Positions 43,101 to 52,950 of a stretch of DNA of 64,000 nt are shown piece after piece (positions within the stretch are counted from its first letter, which is position 1; each line of letters begins with the position of its first letter). The notes under the pieces were generated by a model. That model saw only the letters and a list, made by a program, of their open reading frames with translations, did not search any database and was not told the DNA's origin. The position numbers and the translations under genes are program-made. Origin of the DNA: Posidonia oceanica (lineage: Eukaryota; Streptophyta; Magnoliopsida; Alismatales; Posidoniaceae); contig JAZBRS010000076.1 in assembly GCA_037176725.1 (NCBI GenBank), positions 118,687,001 through 118,751,000 of the forward strand, read 5' to 3'.

Positions 43101-43556
43101 TTCACGCGACTTTGTTCCAGGAAGACAAAGTCCCGCATCCCCCTGCGATAGGAGAGTTGGCCCCTCTCCCTTCGCGCTTCTTTTTTGCTTGCTTGCTCCC
43201 CCGGGCAGGGACAAGCTGCACTTTTCTTTCTCGCCATGTTGCGCAAGTTTGGCCTAGCTGCCAGATTTTTGCGCTACATCGCGGTTTCTTTTAGCTTTTC
43301 TTTTGCATCATTTCTGCACTTCCTTTTCTAGCATTGCCTATTAATCTAACATCATCAGCATCTTGTACCGCATCAACATTCAATCTGTACTAACTTTTGC
43401 ACTAACATCTGCATTGCATCAACATTAGCATGCATTGCATACATTGCATCTCATCCATCTGCAGCTGCATTTGCATTGCGACAACGGGCTATGACGTTCG
43501 GTGCATCTGTCGAATAAGTAGCTCACACCAATAGCAAACTTCTGCTCCCGTCGGTC
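43101..43556 (+). other. Element 1 spacer before the polypurine tract
   Basis: Homologous to 32826-33278; GCAT-rich around 43400-43450. No gene seen. Confidence 0.6.
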
Positions 43557-43558
43557 AG

Positions 43559-43638
43559 ATGGGGTGTCTTGTCAATCCTGAGCAGCGGCCTCGCTTCGCT
43601 TGACCTCGCTCAGGGAGGGGCATCTGTTCACACCCCAT
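43559..43638 (+). promoter_or_regulatory. Element 1 polypurine tract within nested inverted repeats
   Basis: Polypurine tract AGGGAGGGG (43612-43620), then CATC, then the LTR. Outer arms ATGGGGTGT (43559-43567) and ACACCCCAT (43630-43638). Inner CCTGAGC/GCTCAGG arms as in element 2. Confidence 0.75.
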
Positions 43639-45826
43639 TTTGATAGGTTGAATCAATTGGAATCTTCTGGTGGCTTCTGAATCCAAATCTAGGTCCAAAC
43701 CTACACCATTTCCTTTCATCCTTCTCTTCAAATCAAGCCCAAATCCAACCTAGAATCACACCCCTTTTCCAAGCCCAAAAACTACCCAAAAATCATAGGA
43801 AAACTCACCCTTCCTAACTTAGCAAACCTACCAAAAACCCTTAGAAATTTCAAACCAAAACCACTCCCAAAAACCCTAGAAAACCTAGGTAAAACTACCC
43901 TTTTTCTACACCTCAAGACCCTTCCAAAACCTTCCAAAATCCAAACCCAAACCCTAGGTCCAATACTAGAGACCCTAGGCCACACACTCCCCAAATTTCA
44001 CCTCTTTTCAAAACCTCTAACCCCTTCATTTCTTCAAATTATCCTTTTCTCTCTCCTAGATTATTCTTTTCTCTCTCCTCTCACTCTCCTTCTTATTCTC
44101 CTTCTTTTCACTCCCTTCTCTCTCCTTTTCTTGCTTGGCTGTGGGCCCACCTTGTGCATCTCTCTTTCTCGTATTTTATTTGTATTTTTATTTTATTTTT
44201 AGCTTATTCCTTGATTTTATAATATTTATTTTTCTTCCACTCCTCTCTTTCTTCTTTACTCCTTCTTTTCTTCCATTTCTTTTTCCCTTTCCCTTTCCTT
44301 TCCTTTCTTCCACTAATCTCTAAAAAATCCTTGAAAACATTTAAAACTTTAAAACAAAATAAAAACAAATCAAAACCCTAAAAAGAAATAATTAAAAACT
44401 TAAACAAGCAATTAAAAACAAAAATCTAACTAAATCCAACTAAAAAATGAAACCATGAATGCAATCTAAAAAATATAAAACAAACAAAAATAAAATGCTA
44501 TAAAATCAAGAAAAAACCAAAATATAATCAAAACAAACCAAAAGTAAAAACCCTAGTAAAAATAATCAAAAAACAAATCCTAAGAAGAAGGAAAACAATT
44601 AAAAAAATACTAAGACAACTAATTAAGAAAAAAAAAACTTAACTAAACAAATCTAAAAGAAACAATTAGAAAATTTTAAAAAACTTAAAAACTTGAAAAG
44701 AAAAAAGGGAAAGAAGTTAACAAGGAAAACCTAACTAAAAAAAATATATTAAAAGAACTTAACAAACAAAATCAAAAAATAATTTAAAGAAGGCTTAAGA
44801 AAAACCCTAAAAGACTAAAATCAAAAGCCAAAACTCACCCTAATTAATTAAAAAACAACCCATTAAAAAATCCTAATTAAAAATCCGAACTTAACAAAAA
44901 AAACTTAACAAGAAAAACTTAACTAAAAAACAATTTAAAAACTTAACAAACATTTAAACAAAATCAAGAAACAAATTAAAATAAAGCTTAAATCCTAACT
45001 TAAATCAAAACTAAAGCTTTTCCTAATCCTAATTAACTAATTAAAAACAATCATCAAAAGCATAATCAAAAAATCCTAACTTAAACAACTACTTTAAAAA
45101 TATTTTCAAATATTTTCTATTTTTATTTCCATTTTAATTTTCTTCTCCTTCTTCTTCTTCCTTTCTTCCTTTCTTCTTCTTTCTTTTTCAATTTCCTTTT
45201 TCTTTTTTTTCTGGTCCGGCCCAGTTGGCCTCCTCCCCCTCCTTCCTTCTTTTCTTTCTTTCTTTTATTTTTTCTTCTCTGCACAAGGCCTAGCCCACGC
45301 CAGCCACCTCCTCCTCCGCTTCCCTTCTTCTTCTTCTTCTTCTTCTTCTTCTTCTTCTTCAGACTGCTTCTTCTCCCGCGGCCAACTCCCTCCTCTTCTT
45401 TCAAATTCAATATTCTCCCTCTCGATCACTTTAGCAACAGCTCACCCTCCTCCTCTCTTGTCTCTCAGCGGATCTCCAGGGGGGGCATTTATTGCCCGTC
45501 GCCTCGTCGGTCGCTCGTCTCCATCAGTAGCCTGCGCCGGTGGGAATTCAAAAAATCCACTGCGCGCTCGTCTCCTTCCAGCAGCCCTGATAAAACCTCA
45601 CTTCCACTCCTCCTTCCAACACCTTTTTCGTCGTCCTGAGAGAGAGCAATCCGGAGCACCTAGAGCCTCCATTCTCCCTCTCTTCCTCCAAAAATTCAGA
45701 CCTCTTCCTCCTCTTCCTTTTCCACTGAAAACCAGCACCCGTTCCAGACCACAAACCACTCCCAATTCCTCCCCCAATCTCATCCAGAAACCCAGCATTT
45801 CTCAGATCAGGCTTCAGATCTCCAAG

Positions 45827-45917
45827 TTAAGTCCTCCTGAACTCCTGCACAGCATTTATTTGCACATCATTTGCATTGCATGCATTGTTTTTGCTTTCTG
45901 TTTTCTCGAGCATGTAG
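45827..45917 (+). other. Element 1 LTR: intron-like interval with mutated donor
   Basis: Aligned with the GT-AG intervals of the other LTRs. The donor reads TTAAGTCC instead of GTAAGTCC; the acceptor CATGTAG is kept. Confidence 0.5.
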
Positions 45918-46286
45918 ATTAGGACCTCCTCTTCTTACCTATCAACTCTGTCTCCTCTTTTCACGTACTCTCAGTGTTTTAGGTCGAGTTTCCCCTGGAT
46001 TCACTACTAATTGCGACTTTCTCCCCCCTTTTTCCACGATCCAATTGCACTGCGAGCTTTTCGCAGCGTACGAGACATATCGTGGGACGGATTAGTGGGA
46101 AACAGTCACAAGATAGTGGTAATCCCTCCACTTGCTTCCTTTCCCCTTTGTCGGTCTTTACACCTGCATTGCGTGGTCTCTAAACAGTGTTTGTTCTTTC
46201 ACTTGCACTGTTTGCCTCCCCTTTGCTTCTCCTGCTCTTTCTCTCTGCATCTGCATCTGCATGGCTTTATCGATGTTTTATTTCAC

Positions 46287-46605
46287 CTGCTTTGGCACCG
46301 TTTTGCGTGCCCACTTCGCTTTTGGCACCGTTTTGCGTGTCCGCTTCGCTTTTGGCACCATTTTGCATGCCTGCTTCGCTTTTGGTACCGTTTTGCATAC
46401 CTGATTTGCTTTTCGCACCGTTTTGCGTGCCTGCTTTGTTTTTCGTACTGTTTCACGTGTCGCTTCTGTTTCTTGCATCGTTTTGCGTGCCTACTTTGTT
46501 TTTCACACCGTTTTGCGTGCCTGCTTTGTGTTTCACACCATTTTGCGTGCCTGCCTTGTTTTCCGCACCGTTTCATGTGCCACTTCTGTTTCTCGCATCG
46601 TTTTG
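46287..46605 (+). repeat. Element 1 LTR: 30-bp tandem array, about 11 units
   Basis: GGCACCG-type units every 30 bp from 46293, changing midway to CGCACCG and TTGCATCG variants that resemble the X1 array. Confidence 0.88.
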
Positions 46606-47307
46606 CATGTTTTATGCTGTCTTCTCTTGCATGTCGCCAGTATTGCTTGGTTTTACCGAAGTTTTGCTTTATCGCCTGCATTTGCATATAGGGCAGTGAT
46701 GCTTACTGCCTGGAGTTCTCACGGACCAGGTTTCGCCCAGTTCGGAACACAGATAGCATTGCTGAGCGCTTAGACTGCACGTTTACTTCCTTGCATTGCA
46801 TCTCATCACTTAGAGCACACTTTTGAGCATTCATATAGGCATTCATTGGCACTTAGGCATTCAAACCTGCATTTCCCTGCGTATGCGAGCGTAAGCCTAG
46901 AAAGACCGATTCTCAGGTGTGTCGGGGGTGCCTAACACCTTCCCCACACGTAACAGGAGTCCTTGCCCAGTCTTTTGGCCCGTAATGACCATATTGCCCT
47001 TATCCTAGGCATGAGTCTTATCATTTGCATTTGTTTTGCTTTGCATTGCTTTGCATTGCATCCTTTGCTTGGTTTTGCGTGTTTGTTCATGCATTTCCCT
47101 GATTTTCCTTGTCTCCCGATAATAGACATGGTGGCGACTTTGAATTGTCTTATCTTCTTCTTTTCTTACCTTTTCTCCTCTGTTTTAAGTGTTTTCGAGT
47201 TGAGCCTTCCTCCTCAGACATAGCCGCTAATAGTGAACCTGATTCCGATTGGTGCACGCGAGCTTTTGGCAGTGTGCATGGACGATCTGAACACTGGGAT
47301 TACTACA

Positions 47308-48302
47308 ACTGGCCAGATAACCTATACATCCTTTAGAGTGGGATTTGTAAGCCTTCATAGCAGAGATTACATATTTAGGCTTCCCATTGTGGATTCCTTC
47401 GACAAGTCGAAAATTGTTCCCCTCAATCCCTATGTACACCTTCTTCTTAGCACAGTCAATAAGAGATGACTACTGAGCCAACTAGTCCATGCCCAGATTA
47501 ACATCATACTCCTACATGTCCATAACTATCAGATTGGCCTTGAAAAGTTTTCCATTCAGCACAATGCTAACGGACCTCAAATACTTCTATGCTAAACTGT
47601 GCTCTCCTAGCGATGTTACAACATCCAGATGGAAAGCCAACTTTGTTGGTCTATCTCTGATCTCAACCACGAAAGATTCAAAAAATGAAGGAGAAATAAC
47701 TTCTCGAATTGAACAGCACCTTGGCCATCTGACCTACCATAATAAAAGATTCTGAATAAAACATGCAAAATAAAAGTAATTAAACATGCGACAACATAGC
47801 CTAAAGAAAAATTACAATGACATTAGGAGGGTTCCACATGACACAGTCCTCTACTGCTCCTTACCCTCCACCATGTCCATAGATGGTCCAACACTTGGGG
47901 CAGTAATAGAAACGACTCACCCCTTAGTCGGTGGATGTGGTGCGTCCCCAGCTCTCTTGGGAGGATCGAGGCAATTCCTCTACTTGTCTTGCCTTCCGTA
48001 GTTGTAGCATATCATGGCCAAAGTTTGCTATAGATGGTGGCAATTCTTGGTAATATGACCTTCCTATCCACACTAGACGAAAGCTCTACCACTCTGCATG
48101 AAAGTAGTGGACCCTACCTGGTTAGAACTTGCACAACTGCTGCTTGCGTAACTATGCCTCCCAACCACGAAACTACCGGACCGATCCTTCTGCTTCTTTC
48201 CAGAACACCTAGAGCTTCCAGAACTTTGCACACCAAAGAAAGAGAACTAGGCTGCCAAAGACCCCTTGCCTTTTCCTTTGGAGGGACTTCGCTTGTACTT
48301 CT
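47308..48302 (-). pseudogene. Antisense gag-pro fragment of a Tekay/Del-like chromovirus
   Basis: Read on the minus strand, the order matches element 3 from the Gag zinc-knuckle region (about 48200-47900) through the gag end, a 113-bp intron-like interval (47864-47752) and the protease (YDVNLGMD-type motif near 47490-47520) to the protease-RT linker near 47310. Many stops and small indels make it dead. It lacks both LTRs, so it is a remnant into which element 3 apparently inserted. Its divergence from element 3 makes it a useful independent witness for the gag-pro intron. The boundary with the element 1 LTR at 47307 is approximate. Confidence 0.75.
47752..47864 (-). other. Intron-like interval at the gag-pro junction of the antisense copy
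   Basis: On the minus strand it begins GAGG|GTAAGG and ends TTATTCAG, 113 bp, T-rich, with TGTTTAATT about 30 bases before the AG. The gag frame ends at a TAG four codons after the split glycine codon, the same codon position as in element 3. Confidence 0.7.
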
Positions 48303-48387
48303 TGTAACACCTAGGAATTCATTCCCTTGTAATTACACAATTTAATGAATTCTTGTATTTGTGGATGGATGTTATTAGCCTCATGGG

Positions 48388-48540
48388 CCCCACTTGTGAT
48401 TGTTCGTGGGCCCCACCTGTGGTTTGCTGTGGGCCCCACTTGTAGTTGTGTGGGTCCCACTTGTGTTTGCTGTGGGCCCCACTTGTGTTTGTGTATGGGT
48501 CCCACTTGTGGTTTGTCGTGGGCCCCACTTGTGGTGGTTG
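48388..48540 (+). promoter_or_regulatory. Element 3 LTR: tandem GTGGGCCCCAC (site II / TCP-like) boxes
   Basis: Seven boxes of the form (G)TGGG(C/T)CCCAC at about 20-25-bp spacing, linked by TTGTG(T/G)TTG. The box matches the GTGGGNCC core bound by plant TCP factors. The 3' LTR repeats the tract from 56027. It lies in the U3 start, where enhancers sit. Confidence 0.55.
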
Positions 48541-49743
48541 GTAGGACCAGGTGGTGGTTTGGTCCTCATTCTTATTCTTTTTGCATTTTGGTCCCTATCT
48601 TTTGTATTCGTGCCATTTGTTATTTCTTTGGAGGGTGTCATGCATTTTACCCAACATCTTACTGTACTTGGGCCCGCGTGATACTGTGCAGATGCATTTC
48701 ATTGGTTGGTGAGGGCGCGAGATCCGTGATTTTCGCGGAAAAGGTGGGACTGTGCGCTTTTTCTCAGCGTTAAATTACGTGGTTTTCTTCCTTCGCATCC
48801 TCACGCACCTCCTCCTTCTTCCTTTCTTTTCTTTTCCAAACTCTCTCTCTCTCTCTCACCACACTCCTTCCTTTCATCACTATTCAAATATTTTTCCTTT
48901 CCCCACCCCCCCATCAACCACAATTTCTTCCTCCCTCTCTCCCTCCCCTACTTCCCCCTTCTCTCCCCCCCGTTTCGCGCCCCCCCCCCCCCCCCCCACA
49001 ATTTGCAGACTCCCCCTCCCTACGATCTCCCTCCCCCTCTCTCGTCTCACCCCCTCTGCCATCTCCACTCCCCCACCATCTTCTCTCCCCTTCCATCACC
49101 CCCTCACCCTCTCCATCTCCCCTCCTCCTCTTCCTCCTCCCATCCCCGGCTTCCTATGCCCTAGCTCCGGCGGTGACGACGACGGCGAGGCCTGCTCATC
49201 CTCCTCCTCTCCACATCCTCACCCATCTCTCCTCCTCCCCTCCTCCTCCCTTTCCGCTTTCTTTTCCCATATTGGTGGCTGTCGGCGGTGGCTGTTTGGT
49301 GGCGATGAGCGGCAGCATGCGGCGACGGCGTAGGGACTTCGGCCTTCGTCCCGGTGGAGCGGTGGGCCCTAGTGCGGTGCATGGGATCGGTTTCGGCGAA
49401 GGATCGCCAGAGTTGGCCTCGAATCGCCGGAAACAGTGAGTTTCTCCACTGTTCATGGTACACGCTCTACCTCTCTAGCTCCATTTTCATCAAAAATTGT
49501 AGAATTGTGTTTCTTGCCATGATTATATGCTATGGTAGAGATTTGGTAATTTTTAGAGATTTATTGGTATTTTTAGGTGAATTATTAAGCCTATGTGGTT
49601 TATATGCATATGCTATGGTTTTTCATGTTTTCTGTGGGATATGGGCTATGGAATGGTTTGATTATGGATTGGTTGTGTTTCTAATTCAATTCTAGTCATT
49701 TCGATATATAGCATGTATTTTTTCAAGTTTTGTGTAGGTTTTG

Positions 49744-49818
49744 GGATCCAAAATGGATCCCCTCTGTTTGCCTTGTCCGTGCCCAGTTCGGCATACCGAA
49801 AATTTCGACATGCCGAAC
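49744..49818 (+). other. Element 3 LTR: two adjacent palindromes
   Basis: GGATCCA-AAA-TGGATCC at 49744-49760. Then GTTCGGCAT (49786-49794) and ATGCCGAAC (49810-49818) enclose CGAAA (49797-49801) and TTTCG (49803-49807), a 33-bp near-perfect hairpin with symmetric AC interruptions. Confidence 0.85.
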
Positions 49819-51082
49819 CTGGTCTGAGTGTATTCTCAGACCTTGTTTGGGTGGTGTGGGTCTTGGTTTATTTTATTTTATTTTTCCCTTAAATGATGCT
49901 ATGCCTATTAATGTTTTGGTGGCTTATTTAGGATTTTTAATTGTGATTGTTGGTAATTTAGGAAAATGTTTTCAAAGAGATTTTTGAGTAAAATCTTAGG
50001 TGTTTTGCAAATGATTTGCCGAGGTTTTCCATGGTCGAAGCTTGGGAGTCGTGTGTTTGGACCCGGGGGCGCGACGGCATTCTTGATGTGTCACACACTT
50101 CGCCTGGGTTGAGGTTTGGGGGTCAGAGTGCCATCTGTACCTAGCGGTATCGTGGCAGCGGACTCGGGAGGTATGATACTCCTACATAGCTAGGCATGAT
50201 ACCCTAGGCGCTACGGGCACCAGTACTCGCCTTCTTGTTTGGGTGCTAGCTGAGCCTAGGGGTGAGGAACCTTTAGTGGTTCGGAGCACTGTGCTTGTGG
50301 ATGCCGATTTGTTGCGTGCCCTGTGGCTTATCCCAAGTGGGGACCGCTTTCCTAGTTGGGGATTGCTTTTGAGGCATCTCTGGTGTGAGATGCCGTGACC
50401 AACATGCTCCTCCACAGGGCGGGTGCCCGTGGCAGTGCAGTGAGTTGCAGGGGTGAGTCCTTAGCTACTACTTGAGGTCAGGTCGGTTGCTGGGGCCCTA
50501 GGCAACACGACTAGTTGGTTTTTTTTTTGTGGCCGTGTTGGGCCACACTTGTTTTGTTTGGGCCGTAGTGGGCCTCGAGCTTGCCAGTTTTGTGGCATTG
50601 TGCTTTTGAGGAGTTTTGGGCCAGTGGGCCCCATTTTGAGTAGTTTTGGACTAGTGGGCTTCACATTGAATTAAAGAGCTTTGTTTTGTTTATGGTTTCC
50701 TAATTTAGCTTTTTGGGCTTTGGGAGAGTTACTTTATTATTATAAAATGCTTATGTGGGCCCGGATTTGGGGTTTTGATCGGTTTTACGCTGTATCATGG
50801 TTTTAAGCCGGTTTTCTCGTGGTTTTACGGGGTGTGTGCTAGGTGACAATTTTCCAATCACTCACGTTTGATTTATCGTGTTTTTAGTTGCAGGTGCAGA
50901 TGGTTAGTTGGTTGGAGTCATAGTGCATATAGTCGGAGTCACGTAGCTGTCCACTACAGGTTCCTGGCATATATTTCTACTGTTTAGCCCTTAGCTTTTT
51001 TTGTAATTGTTGTAATTCATTAAGTTTCTAAGTTGTTGGACTTTTTGGAATGTGTTGGTAGCGACTCGGGTTGTTATAGAAT

Positions 51083-51094
51083 TGGCATCAGAGC
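51083..51094 (+). promoter_or_regulatory. Element 3 primer-binding site for initiator tRNA-Met
   Basis: TGGCATCAGAGC, one base different from the common TGGTATCAGAGC complementary to initiator tRNA-Met. Confidence 0.85.
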
Positions 51095-51252
51095 CCAGGT
51101 TCACTAGGTTGTACTAGCCTAGGAGTGTTCAGTCTAGTGACTCCATAGGATTTGTATATCATGATTGAGTCTGCACCTGTCAATTTTCTATCATATATTG
51201 TTGTTTGTCTCATTGACTGTGGTGCAGGTTGTTGTTGTTCTTTTGTTGCAGA

Positions 51253-52415
51253 ATGCCTCCCCGTGGTCGTAAGAAGGACAAGGCACCTACTGCGGAGCCC
51301 AGCTCTCGAGAGGAGAGCAGATGACAGGGTGTGCGGACTGAGTTGCCGAGCTGGATGCACGAAATCTCTCACACTTTTGGCAAGGGCAGCTTTAGTGGAT
51401 TGTCTGGGGGAGATCCGTGGCTATGCCAGTTGAGCAAGCTTCACTCATTGACGTTCAAGGGAAAAGGTGCTCCTGAGGAATGCGAGGCATGGCTGCGGCG
51501 GATCGAGAAGTTGCTGGATAGCATGGAGTGCCCAGCTGAGCACTAGGTGCGATTGGTCGCATTTCAGCTAGAAGAAGATGCTGATGATTGGTGGACAGCC
51601 ACATGGCAGCTGAAGTTTCCGGATTCTATCACGGTCGATATCAAGTGGAAAGACTTTGAGGCTGCTTTCCACGATAAGTATTTCCCGAGCCATGTGCAGA
51701 ATCGATTCGACCGAGAGTTCTGGAATCTTCAATAGGGTAGCATGACTGTGGCGGAATATGAGGCTACGTTTGCCCGGTTGAAGAGGTTTGCCCAAGCCTT
51801 CGATTCTTAAGAGAGGTGGGTGAATAGATTCCTGGAAGACCTTCAACCCAGCTTGAGGGTGAAGGTGATGGGCTGCCGATGCACGATGGTAGCTGATATG
51901 GTCTAGATGGCTTCCCGTTTTGAGGAGGAATACCAGCTATCCATGGAAAGTCGCTCCAAGGGGAAGACCAAGTCATCCTTTGCTTCTTGGTTCTCATTTA
52001 CTAGTCCACCAAGTTCCAGTGGCACGAGTAGTCCAGTAAAGAGGAAGAGGAGGTGCTTTTGGTACCCGGCACCGCTTGATAGGAGGTAGCAGGACCGGTT
52101 ATGTCTCTAGTGGGCAGCACAGTTTTGCTGGAGTTGGTAGTGCCGTTCCTAGCCAGGCTGCTTCGAGTGGACAGGGGAGTGCCCAGTGTTTCCAGTGTAG
52201 CCAGATGGGTCACTTTGCAGCGGACTACCCTCAAGCACAGTGGACTACAAGTCAGAGAGGAACAGGTTGCTACAACTGTGGGAGACCGGGACATATCCAG
52301 AAGTTCTGTCGTGATCCTCCCAAGAGAGCGGAGAGTGCGCCACAGCAGTTGACTCGTAGGCGAGTGTTCACCATTTCTGCTCCCAATAGTGGGCCCTTTG
52401 GTGATGTTATAGAGG
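51253..52415 (+). pseudogene. gag: Element 3 Gag
   Basis: ATG 51253 (MPPRGRKK). A capsid-type retrotransposon Gag domain at about 51450-51800 includes the LEEDADDWW and FPSHVQ regions. A basic linker follows, then two zinc knuckles near 52187-52315: the first ends in Tyr instead of Cys (CFQC...ADY), the second (CYNCGRPGHIQKFC) is intact. Frame 1 is broken by TGA 51322, TAG 51544, TAG 51733, TAA 51808 and TAG 51904, and shifts to frame 2 near 52050-52090. If the RNA is unspliced, Gag would end at TAG 52427, inside the putative intron. Gag builds the particle and binds genomic RNA. Confidence 0.85.
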
Positions 52416-52532
52416 GTAAGTTCCTGTAGTTTCCTTGGGTGGTGTGACCTATTGTATGTTGTTGTTTCTCTCCCCTGTAATATGAACCTTGTTGTTTAAT
52501 TGGGGATGTTGTTGCTTATGCTTTGGTCTTAG
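52416..52532 (+). other. Element 3 putative 117-bp intron at the gag-pro junction
   Basis: Donor GAGG|GTAAGT (GT 52416-52417), acceptor TTGGTCTTAG (AG 52531-52532), T-rich, with TGTTTAATT about 30-35 bases before the AG as a branch-point candidate. Protein homology stops at the donor and resumes right after the acceptor in the same frame with a split glycine codon (phase 1). The interval contains the gag stop TAG at 52427. The antisense relative at 47752-47864 keeps the arrangement. Confidence 0.72.
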
Positions 52533-52950
52533 GTTCTTATCTTGTGGCGGGCCGAATGGCCAAGGTTCTCTTTGACTCAGGGAGTACTTTCTCCTTTGTC
52601 TCCGAGTCGTTTGCAGTGGAACTGGATGATGTGCCAGCAAGGTTGGCTTTCCACCTGGTTGTTGTAACGCCACTGGGTGAGCACAGTTTGGCATGGAGAT
52701 ACCTACCGTCTGTCGATCTGGAGCTGATCGGTCGAGAGTTCGATGCCTCTCTTATTCTTATGGGCATGAACTAATATGATGTCATTCTGGGCATGGACTG
52801 GCTGGGCCAGCAATCCGCTATGATCGACTGTGCTCACAGGAGGATTTTCTTTGGAGCTACTGAGGCTGGATCCTTCTTTGTGCAAGGTGTATGCGAGGGT
52901 GAGCCTAAATTCGTTATCTCTACTATGAAGGCTTACAAGTCTTTGTCTAT
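52533..52950 (+). pseudogene. Element 3 aspartic protease
   Basis: Frame 2. The catalytic motif LFDSGSTFSFVS (D-S-G, near 52569-52604) and the C-terminal YDVILGMDWL motif near 52775-52804 are present, as in chromovirus proteases. TAA at 52772 interrupts it, and the frame changes near 52945. A dimeric aspartyl protease of the particle; this copy is dead. Confidence 0.85.

Larger units (their letters stand above)
1..47307 (+). mobile_element. Element 1: Ogre-like (Tat lineage) Ty3-gypsy retrotransposon, 5' part outside window, twice interrupted
   Basis: Element 1 is read in segments 1-4936, 10819-13124, 39475-43624 and the 3' LTR 43625-47307. Three observations join them. The polyprotein frame at 4936 continues in phase at 10824 once X1 and one copy of its 5-bp duplication are removed. 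The spacer at 13124 continues at 39475, judged by the uninterrupted homologous spacer of element 2 near 28980-29060. The domain order is protease, RT, RNase H, second RNase H, integrase, accessory ORF, which is Tat/Ogre-like. The 5' LTR, primer site and gag lie left of the window. In-frame stops at 344, 1538, 2234, 4138, 11171 and 11936 and frameshifts near 300 and 3798 show a dead copy. The 3' boundary is less certain than the others. Confidence 0.85.
43625..47307 (+). repeat. Element 1 3' LTR (3.7 kb, internally deleted)
   Basis: Starts TGTTCACACCCC and ends GGGATTACTACA like the element 2 LTR. About 2.3 kb present in the element 2 LTR (roughly 15250-17540) is missing at a junction near 45800, which removes most of the GC-rich and T-rich zones. 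The remaining blocks are an A-rich zone, a 30-bp array of about 11 units (46287-46605), a terminal hairpin (46918-46950) and a TGGCGACTT motif near 47133. About 42 bp just before the last 13 bases (near 47253-47294) are not in element 2, so the exact end is the least certain boundary. Confidence 0.8.
48303..51078 (+). repeat. Element 3 5' LTR (about 2.8 kb)
   Basis: TGTAACACC start; the end is placed at GGTTGTTATA, four bases before the primer site, with the terminal CA mutated. It contains a GGGCCCCAC repeat tract (48388-48540), a long CT tract with a C homopolymer (48790-49260), a GC-rich part to 49440, paired palindromes (49744-49818) and a GT-rich remainder. No gene: the Pro/Ser-rich open frame of 48752-49333 is a by-product of the CT tract. 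Confidence 0.82.

Noticed and set aside
48752..49333. Pro/Ser-rich 193-codon open frame in the element 3 LTR
   Set aside because: A by-product of the CT tract and C homopolymers; no known domain, and it lies in a retrotransposon LTR.
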